Assembly: GCA_036785705.1 (NCBI GenBank)
Contig: JAWUZG010000014.1
Span: forward strand, 868,001 to 932,000
Direction: 5' to 3'
Length of the DNA stretch: 64,000 bases
Source: Acanthornis magna
Lineage: Eukaryota > Chordata > Aves > Passeriformes > Acanthizidae
A model generated the notes under the pieces. That model was not told where the DNA came from. It saw only the letters and a list, made by a program, of their open reading frames with translations, and searched no databases. The translations under genes were made by a program, and so were the position numbers. Shown piece after piece: positions 55,481 through 64,000 of this stretch. Each line of letters begins with the position of its first letter. Position 1 is the stretch's first letter.

Positions 55481-56990
55481 TACATTCAGAGTCGGATTAG
55501 CTAGGGGAAGGCAGGAGCCATGAGCTAAGTCTCTTCTTGTTGGAGCATCTGTGAGCAGATTTTACCTGCTTGACTCAGAAGGGCTCGTCAGGGCTTCAGC
55601 CTTTGCCAGGGACTCTGTGGAGCACTTGCAGGTGCTTGCAGGCAAATCTGGAGGTGCCTAGAGAAGAAATTGTGGAGGTGAGAGGTGGCAAGAGTCAGCC
55701 CGGAGGAATAAAGCAACAATTGCCAAATAGACCTCTTAGCTGCACAGAAAAGACATTGCATTGCATCAGCTCCCTCTCACTCGCACAGTACCACTGCCCC
55801 CAAAGAGACTGGAGGCAGCTGGCATGAGCTGGCATCTGAGCACAAGCTCCCTCAAACTGACTCTGCTCGCCACCGCCGCTTTCATTTGCAAGTCTTTTTT
55901 CCAATCTTGCAGCACCTGCCTAAAGCATTGCAGAAGCAACCTGAGCAGTTTGCACTTGCATGTGTCAATGCAGGGGCAGGCGGGCAGGAAGGAAGGAAGG
56001 AAGCAAGCAAGCAGGAAGCAAGGAATGCGAGAGGCTCCAGAGATGGGCTGTCAGCAGGAGGCACAACAGCTCCCTTGGACTCAAGAGGAAGTCCCCACCT
56101 GTCCAGAATGCATTGTGCCCAGGTGTGTGCAGCTGACATACCTCTGCCTTTTGGGCCTGCAGCAGCGTGGGGTCTTTGCCATCTTCTTCTTGTTGCGTAT
56201 CTGGCAGCCAGGTGAGTGCACGGGGACAGCTGTGTGCCTGGGGCTCCTCATTGTCTTGGCTTGCAGGGCCACTTTGCTTTTCCTGGCGCAGCTCTGCAAA
56301 GAAAAAGCATGTGCAGCCAAGCAATGTCTCGGAAGACAAGAACAAAGAAAGCTAAACTCACAGGGAAGCCCTATGCCACTTGTCTGCTGGATGCGGAGAT
56401 TGCAGGGACCCCCAGTGCCAGGCTGGGACAAGCCTCCCTTCCTGCTCCTACCTGTGCATATCTCTGAAGGTGCAGGTGACTCTTCCTGGCCAGCAGTCTT
56501 CTCCCAGAAGATGTCCTCCAAGTTCAGAATCATGTAATCCACCAGCACCTTCACCTGCACACAGGAAAGCCTTGCTCTCAGCCCTGGGGCCTGACAGTGT
56601 GCCAACCAGCACCTGCCATCACTGCTGAGCCTTGCCTCTGCACACAAGGCACTGCCTCTTGCAGGGGCAGCTCTTGCAGGCAGCTCCTGCACCAGCCTTG
56701 GCTGCAGAGAGGCGCTGCCAGGCACAGGCACCTCTGGGCAACCAAGCTGCCGTGGGCCGGCCAGGCTGCAGCCAGCTGCTGAGGACAGCATTACCTTGTC
56801 ATTCTCAGCCACCATGGCCTCCAAGTGCAGCTGCTCCTCCTGTGCTGGGCTCAGCAGGCTTGGCCCCAGGCAGATGGCCAGGTTGCTGCAGCTCATTCGG
56901 CTGCTGGATGCGTGCTGGCCGATGTCTTGCAGCAGTGCCAGCAGCTGCTTGAGGAGGAGAAGGTTGGCTGCAGGCAACTTCATGGCCACC
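55390..56990 (-). CDS. RhoGAP 3' cassette, unit 3
   Basis: Exons 56795-56990, 56452-56554, 56142-56293 and 55566-55657, then a fused exon at about 55,390-55,470. It matches unit 1 at an offset of 5,302 bp (Met-Pro-Ser-Ser-Ser type exon 11 start). The RhoGAP C-half is intact; the exon 13 equivalent is 3 nt longer than in the complete gene. Confidence 0.5.
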
Positions 56991-57199
56991 CTGAGGGAAG
57001 AGGAAGGCAACGTTCATCACCAGGACCAGGTGGTCCCACAGATGCACCAGAGTGTGGAAAGAGGGCAAAAAGCAGCATCTCCCTCTCAAATACCAAGACA
57101 CCTACCTCAATATCCATGGACCTCCAACTTTGGTAAGAAAGGCCTCCAGAATGAGGAGGTGATCTCAAAACTTTTAACTATAATCAGCTGGAACTTGAG

Positions 57200-59098
57200 G
57201 GGGAGGCACTTCGGCTGCCCCATCTTCACAGCCTCTCCCTTGGCCGCTTTGCTCCATGCACAGCACTCCTCCTGCAGAGGTACAAGCACATGGCCATGGA
57301 GGAAGCCAAGGGCTGCAGAGCCCTGCAGAGCTGCCGTGGAGCTCTTGCCAAGCCCTGACCAGCAGCAGCCCTTGCTGGCCCTTGTCAGCGCCTTGGGCTG
57401 ACTTGGGGCAGTGCAGAGGGAAAGGTGAGCAGCAGAGGCAGGCGCTTCCATACCTGAAATACTTGAGCTGCCACAGTGTCCTGACTGTATGAGACTTCTG
57501 TTGTGTTTTTTCGTCCTCTTCCTTACTGTCTGGTATTCTCTGTCTCTTCTCCAGGCCTCTTCTTCTGGACTTTTCCTTCTCTTTTCCTCTGCCTGGGGGT
57601 AACCTGCAAGCCTTTCCATGCATGGTTGGATTGGCTAGGCATAGCCAGGAGTCACGAGCTAAGTCTCTTCTTGTTGGACCATCTGTGAGCTGCTTTTACC
57701 TGCTTGACTCGGACGGGCTTGTCAGGGCTTCAGCCTTCACCTGCTACTCTGTGGAGGACTTGCAGGTGCTTGCAGGCAAATCTGGAGGTGCCTAGAGCAG
57801 AAATTGTGGAGGTGAGAGGTGGCAAGAAACAGCCTGGAGAAATAAGGCATTGGCTGCAAAATCACTCTCTTAGCTGCACAGAGCAGACGCTGCTTTGCAT
57901 CAGCCCCCACTCGCACGGTTCAGCTGCCCCCAGGGAGATTGGACGCAGCTGGCAGGAGCTGGCATCTGAGCACAAGCTCCCTCATGTGCACATCTCCCCA
58001 CCTCCCACGTTCATTTGCAAGGCTCTTGTCCACATGCCTAAAGCATTGCAGAAGCAACCTGAGCAGTTTGCGCTTGCATGTGTCAGTGCAGGGACTGCAA
58101 GGCAGGCAAAAAACAATCAAGGAAGCAAGGAATGAGAAAGGCTCAAGAGATGGGCTGTCAGCAGGAGGCACAACAGCTCCCTTGGCCTCATGAGAAAGAG
58201 CTCGCCTGTCTGGGATTCTTTGTGCCCGGGTATGTGCAGCTGACATACCTCCACCTTTTTGGGCCTGCAGCAGCGTGGGCTCTGTGCCTTCTTCTTGGCA
58301 GACGTCTGGCAGCGAGTGGGATGCATGGGAAGAGCTTTGTGCCTGGGGCTCCTCATTGTCTTGGCTTGCAGAGCCACTTTGGTCTCTGTGGTACGGCTCT
58401 AGAAATTAAAAGCAAAAGCATTTGCAGCCAAGCGATGTCTTGGAAGACAAGAATACACAAAGAAAAATCCACAAGTGAACACTGCACCTCTTGTCTGCCG
58501 GATGCGGAGATTGCAGTGACCCCCAGTGCCAGGCTGGGACAAGCCTCCCTTCCTGCTCCTACCTGTGCATATCTCTGTGGGTGCGGGCGACTCTTCCCAG
58601 CCAGTAGTCTCCTCCTACATCTCCTCCATATTCAAGATCAGAAACTCCACCAGCACCTTCACCTGCACACAGGAAAGCCTTGCTCTCAACCCTGGGGCCT
58701 GACAGTGTGCCAAGCAGCACCTGCCATCACTGCTGAGCCTTGCCTCTGCACACAAGGCGCTGCCTCTTGCAGGGGCAGCTCTTGCAGGCAGCTCCTGCTC
58801 CAGCCTTGGCTGCAGAGAGGCGCTGCCAGGCACAGGCACCTCTGGGCAGCCAAGCTGCCGTGGGCCGGCCAGGCTGCAGCCGGCTGCTGAGGACAGCATT
58901 ACCTTGTCATTCTCAGCCAGCATGGCTTCCAAGTTCAGCTGCTCCTCCTGTGCTGGGCTCAGCAGGCTTGGCCCCAGGCAGATGGCCAGGTTGCTGCAGC
59001 TCATTCGGCTGCTGGATGTGTGCTGGCCAATGTCTTGCAGCAGTGCCAGCAGCTGCTTGAGGAGGAACAGTTTGGCTGCAGGCAACATCATGGCTGCC
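57200..59098 (-). pseudogene. RhoGAP 3' cassette, unit 4
   Basis: Exons 58903-59098, 58563-58662 (3 nt shorter, in frame) and 58249-58398. The last is 150 nt instead of 149 through an extra T in a T run, which shifts the frame. Exon 14-16 equivalents follow at about 57,700-57,790, 57,450-57,590 and up to 57,271. Confidence 0.55.
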
Positions 59099-59337
59099 CT
59101 GAGGGAAGAGGAAGACAACATTCATCAGCAGGGCCATGTTGCCCACAGTGTGCAGCAGAGTGTGGAAAGAGGGCAAAAAGCAGCATCTCCCTCTCCAAAT
59201 ATCGAGACCTACCTCAATATCCATGGAGCTCAATCTTTTGAAATAAATGCGTCCAGAATGAAAAGCTGATCTCAAAAATGCAACTATAAGTAATTGGATC
59301 TAGAATTTGAGGGAGAGGCACTGCGGCCGCCCCATCT

Positions 59338-61164
59338 TCACAGCCTCTCCCTCAGCAGCTTCGCTCCACGCACAGCACTCCTCCTGCAGAGGTACAAGGT
59401 CATGGGCATGGAGGAAGCCAAGGAAGCTCTGCAGAGCCCCTGCAGAGCTGCCATGGAGTTCTTGCCAAGCCCTGACCAGCAGCAGCCCTCGTGGGCCCTT
59501 GCCAGCACCTTGGGCTGACTTGGGGCAGTGCGGAGGGAAAGGTGGGCAGCAGAGCCTGGCACATCCATACCTGAGCTTCTTGAGCTGCCCCAGCCTCCTC
59601 CATTGCATGTATCTGCTGCTGCCTCTCCTCTGCCTCTTCCTCGCTGGCTCGTAGTCCCCGTCTCCTGCCCAGGCCTCAACTTGCTTACGTTTTCGTCTCT
59701 TTTCCTCTGCCTGGGGGTAGCCTGCAAGCCTTTACATGCATGGTTAGATTAGCTAGGCATAGCCAGGAGTCATGAGCTAAGTCTCTTCTTGTTGGAGCAT
59801 CTGTGAACTGCTTTTACCTGCTTGACTCAGAAGGGCTCGTCAGGGCTTCAGCCTTTGCCAGGGACACTGTGGAGGACTCACAGGTGTTTGGAGGCAAACC
59901 TGGAGGTGCCTAGAGCAGAAATTGTGGAGGTGAGTGGTGGCAAGAGACAGCCTGGAAGAGTAAGGTATCAGTTGCAAATCCCTCCCTCAGCTGCACAGAG
60001 CAGACTCTGCATTGCATCAGCCCCCACTCGCACAGTACAGCTGCCCCCAAGGAGACTGGAGGCAGCTGGCATGAGCTGGCATCTGAGCACAAGGGCTCTC
60101 AAGTCGGCCATGACCCCCCTGCTACTTTCATTTACAAGTATCTTGTCCACTGAGGAGGCATGTGCCTAAAGCACTGCAGAAGCAAACTGTCAGTGCAGAG
60201 GCACACAGGCAGGCAGGCAGGCAGGAAAGATGCAAGGCAAAATCTCAAGAGGTGGGTGACAAAATTTGTGCTTTTCTAGGATGTGTTGTGCCTCTGTTTC
60301 TGTCGCTGAAATACCTCTGCCTTTTGGGCCTCCAGCGGCATGGCCTCTGCGCTGTCTTCTTGTTTGCTGTCTGGCGCTGAGGGGGATTCATGGCAACAGC
60401 TTTGTGCCTGGGGCTCCTCGTCTGCCTGCCTTGCAGGGCCACTTCGCTCCTCCTGGCACAGCTCTAGAAATTAAAAGCACCAAAATGCAGCCAAGCAATG
60501 TCTTGGAAGACAAGAGCACACAGAGCAAAAGCCACAAGCGAGCCCTGTGCCTCTTGACTGCAGGACGTGGAGATTGCTGGGACCCCCAGTGCAGGGCTGG
60601 GACAAGCCTCCCTTCCTGCTCCTACCTGTGCATATCTCTGTGGGTGCAGGTGACTCTTCCCAGCCAGCAGTCTCCTCCCAGAAGATCTCCTCCATATTCA
60701 AGATCAGAAACTCCACCAGCACCTTCACCTGCACACAGGAAAGCCTTGCTCTCAGCCCTGGGGCCTGACAGTGTGCCAAGCAGCACCTGCCATCACTGCT
60801 GAGCCTTGCCTCTGCACACAAGGCGCTGCCTCTTGCAGGGGCAGCTCTTGCAGGCAGCTCCTGCTCCAGCCTTGGCTGCAGAGAGGCGCTGCCAGGCACA
60901 GGCACCTCTGGGCAGCCAAGCTGCCGTGGGCCGGCCAGGCTGCAGCCGGCTGCTGAGGACAGCATTACCTTGTCATTCTCAGCCAGCATGGCTTCCAAGT
61001 TCAGCTGCTCCTCCTGTGCTGGGCTCAGCAGGCTTGGCCCCAGGCAGATGGCCAGGTTGCTGCAGCTCATTCGGCTGCTGGATGTGTGCTGGCCAATGTC
61101 TTGCAGCAGTGCCAGCAGCTGCTTGAGGAGGAACAGTTTGGCTGCAGGCAACATCATGGCTGCC
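59338..61164 (-). CDS. RhoGAP 3' cassette, unit 5
   Basis: Exons 60969-61164, 60626-60728, 60315-60463, 59818-59909, 59571-59710 and a terminal exon from 59383. It looks identical to the neighbouring DNA at an offset of 2,066 bp over at least 2 kb, so it is a very recent duplicate. Frame open through all exons. Confidence 0.55.
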
Positions 61165-61403
61165 CTGAGGGAAGAGGAAGACAACATTCATCAGCAGGGC
61201 CATGTTGCCCACAGTGTGCAGCAGAGTGTGGAAAGAGGGCAAAAAGCAGCATCTCCCTCTCCAAATATCGAGACCTACCTCAATATCCATGGAGCTCAAT
61301 CTTTTGAAATAAATGCGTCCAGAATGAAAAGCTGATCTCAAAAATGCAACTATAAGTAATTGGATCTAGAATTTGAGGGAGAGGCACTGCGGCCGCCCCA
61401 TCT

Positions 61404-63230
61404 TCACAGCCTCTCCCTCAGCAGCTTCGCTCCACGCACAGCACTCCTCCTGCAGAGGTACAAGGTCATGGGCATGGAGGAAGCCAAGGAAGCTCTGCAG
61501 AGCCCCTGCAGAGCTGCCATGGAGTTCTTGCCAAGCCCTGACCAGCAGCAGCCCTCGTGGGCCCTTGCCAGCACCTTGGGCTGACTTGGGGCAGTGCGGA
61601 GGGAAAGGTGGGCAGCAGAGCCTGGCACATCCATACCTGAGCTTCTTGAGCTGCCCCAGCCTCCTCCATTGCATGTATCTGCTGCTGCCTCTCCTCTGCC
61701 TCTTCCTCGCTGGCTCGTAGTCCCCGTCTCCTGCCCAGGCCTCAACTTGCTTACGTTTTCGTCTCTTTTCCTCTGCCTGGGGGTAGCCTGCAAGCCTTTA
61801 CATGCATGGTTAGATTAGCTAGGCATAGCCAGGAGTCATGAGCTAAGTCTCTTCTTGTTGGAGCATCTGTGAACTGCTTTTACCTGCTTGACTCAGAAGG
61901 GCTCGTCAGGGCTTCAGCCTTTGCCAGGGACACTGTGGAGGACTCACAGGTGTTTGGAGGCAAACCTGGAGGTGCCTAGAGCAGAAATTGTGGAGGTGAG
62001 TGGTGGCAAGAGACAGCCTGGAAGAGTAAGGTATCAGTTGCAAATCCCTCCCTCAGCTGCACAGAGCAGACTCTGCATTGCATCAGCCCCCACTCGCACA
62101 GTACAGCTGCCCCCAAGGAGACTGGAGGCAGCTGGCATGAGCTGGCATCTGAGCACAAGGGCTCTCAAGTCGGCCATGACCCCCCTGCTACTTTCATTTA
62201 CAAGTATCTTGTCCACTGAGGAGGCATGTGCCTAAAGCACTGCAGAAGCAAACTGTCAGTGCAGAGGCACACAGGCAGGCAGGCAGGCAGGAAAGATGCA
62301 AGGCAAAATCTCAAGAGGTGGGTGACAAAATTTGTGCTTTTCTAGGATGTGTTGTGCCTCTGTTTCTGTCGCTGAAATACCTCTGCCTTTTGGGCCTCCA
62401 GCGGCATGGCCTCTGCGCTGTCTTCTTGTTTGCTGTCTGGCGCTGAGGGGGATTCATGGCAACAGCTTTGTGCCTGGGGCTCCTCGTCTGCCTGCCTTGC
62501 AGGGCCACTTCGCTCCTCCTGGCACAGCTCTAGAAATTAAAAGCACCAAAATGCAGCCAAGCAATGTCTTGGAAGACAAGAGCACACAGAGCAAAAGCCA
62601 CAAGCGAGCCCTGTGCCTCTTGACTGCAGGACGTGGAGATTGCTGGGACCCCCAGTGCAGGGCTGGGACAAGCCTCCCTTCCTGCTCCTACCTGTGCATA
62701 TCTCTGTGGGTGCAGGTGACTCTTCCCAGCCAGCAGTCTCCTCCCAGAAGATCTCCTCCATATTCAAGATCAGAAACTCCACCAGCACCTTCACCTGCAC
62801 ACAGGAAAGCCTTGCTCTCAGCCCTGGGGCCTGACAGTGTGCCAAGCAGCACCTGCCATCACTGCTGAGCCTTGCCTCTGCACACAAGGCGCTGCCTCTT
62901 GCAGGGGCAGCTCTTGCAGGCAGCTCCTGCACCAGCCTTGGCTGCAGAGAGGCGCTGCCAGGCACAGGCACCTCTGGGCAGCCAAGCTGCCGTGGGCTGG
63001 CCAGGCTGCAGCCGGCTGCTGAGGACAGCATTACCTTGTCATTCTCAGCCATCATGGCTTCCAAGTTCAGCTGCTCCTCTTGCGGTGGGCTCAGCAGGCT
63101 TGGCCCCAGGCAGATGGCCAGGTTGCTGCAGCTCATTCGGCTGGTGGATGTGTGCTGGCCGATGTCTTGCAGCAGTGCCAGCAGCTGCTTGAGGAGGAGA
63201 AGGTTGGCGGCTGGCAACTTCTTGGCCACC
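61404..63230 (-). CDS. RhoGAP 3' cassette, unit 6
   Basis: Exons 63035-63230, 62692-62794, 62381-62529, 61884-61975, 61637-61776 and a terminal exon from 61449. Lengths 196, 103, 149 and 92 nt match exons 11-14 of the complete gene. The head is unit 2-like and the body unit 5-like, indicating exchange between units. Confidence 0.55.
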
Positions 63231-63402
63231 CTGAGGGAACAGGAAGACATTCATCAGCAGGGCCATGCTGCCCACATGCGCAGCAGAGTGGGGGAAAAAG
63301 GGGAAAAAGTAGCACTTCCCTCTGCAAATAGCAATAGGCCTATCTCGATATCCATGGACTTCCAACTTTGGAAAGAAAGGCCTCCAGAATGAAATCTTTT
63401 TC

Positions 63403-64000
63403 TCAAAAATTATAACTATAAACATCTGGAAACAGAACTAGAGGGAGAGGCACACCGGCTGCCCCATCTTCACAGCTTCTCCCTTGGCAGCATCGCCCCA
63501 CGCACAGCACTCCTCCTGCAGAGGTACAAGCACATGGCCATGTAGGAAGCCAAGGGTTGCAGAGCCCCAGCAGAGCTGCCATGGAGCTCTTGCCAAGCCC
63601 TGACCAGCAGCAGCCCTCGTGGACCCTTGCCAGCACCTTGGGCTGACTTGGGGCAGTGCGGAGGGAAAGGTGGGCAGCAGAGCCTGGCACATCCATACCT
63701 GAGCTTCTTGAGCTGATGCAGCCTCCTCCATTGCATGTATCCGCTGCTGCCTCTCCTCTGCCTCTTCCACGCTGGCTCGTAGTCCCCGTCTCCTGCCCAG
63801 GCCTCAACTTGCTTTCCTTTTTGTCTCTTTTCCTCTGCCTGGGGGTAGCCTGCAAGCCTTTACATGCATGGTTAGATTAGCTAGGCATAGCCAGGAGTCA
63901 TGAGCTAAGTCTCTTCTTGTTGAAGCATCTGTGAACTGCTTTTACCTGCTTGACTCGGAAGGGCTCGTCAGGGCTTCAACCTTTGCCAGGGACACTGTGG
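63403..64000 (-). CDS. RhoGAP 3' cassette, unit 7 (cut by window end)
   Basis: Terminal exon (about 63,440-63,519), exon 15 equivalent (about 63,711-63,842) and the start of the exon 14 equivalent near 63,950. Matches 53,969-54,566 at an offset of 9,434 with very few differences. The array continues beyond the window. Confidence 0.5.

Overview
The window looks like a songbird (passerine) microchromosome or other GC-rich, repeat-expanded avian segment. The evidence is a vertebrate REC8 gene with very short GC-rich exons, a bird-type solo LTR with internal CTGCAGCCCATGG-type repeats, CR1-like debris, and tandem ARHGAP20-like and HSF5-like genes. Most long open frames come from low-complexity arrays and are not genes. 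I found no CRISPR array, operon, tRNA or rRNA.

Layout. (1) 1-26,576, minus strand: REC8, the meiotic cohesin kleisin. Sixteen coding exons total 1,246 nt. All have GT-AG splice sites and compatible phases, and together give about 415 codons; the last exon(s) lie left of position 1. Each intron is filled by its own array: a KLF/SP-box minisatellite, AAATTC repeats, a 2.8-kb GGAAT/GGGAAT array, a 2.5-kb 10-bp array, and G4T4-like blocks. (2) 26,600-29,016: an AT-rich block, then a CpG-rich, CCAAT-rich divergent promoter. (3) 29,017-31,230, plus strand: the 5' end of an unidentified gene whose intron 1 carries the same 10-bp repeat family as REC8. (4) 31,684-33,066: an ERV-type LTR. (5) 33,317-33,971, plus strand: a CENPO-like 5' gene fragment with an apparent frameshift. 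(6) 34,000-38,140: minisatellite, CR1-like tandem repeat, AT-rich 3'UTR-like DNA and decayed HSF5-like 3' ends. (7) 38,170-43,356, minus: a complete 16-exon, 556-codon ARHGAP20-like gene (PH plus RhoGAP). (8) 45,927-46,885, minus: a two-exon HSF5-like gene. (9) 47,200-49,200: no gene recognised. (10) 49,700-64,000, minus: a tandem array of the last six exons of the ARHGAP20-like gene, with six full copies plus partial ones. Units lie 2.06-2.11 kb apart except where a rearranged partial unit intervenes (3.2 kb).

The most unusual signals are these. The 240-nt intron between the two terminal RhoGAP exons is nearly invariant across paralogues while its flanking exons diverge; it keeps an open frame and folds into a hairpin. 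Gene-less RhoGAP half-domain cassettes are amplified in tandem. REC8 and its divergent neighbour share the same 10-bp array in the same transcriptional orientation, ending at a 3' splice site. REC8 exon 11's 3' end with its splice donor is copied five times into the following intron.
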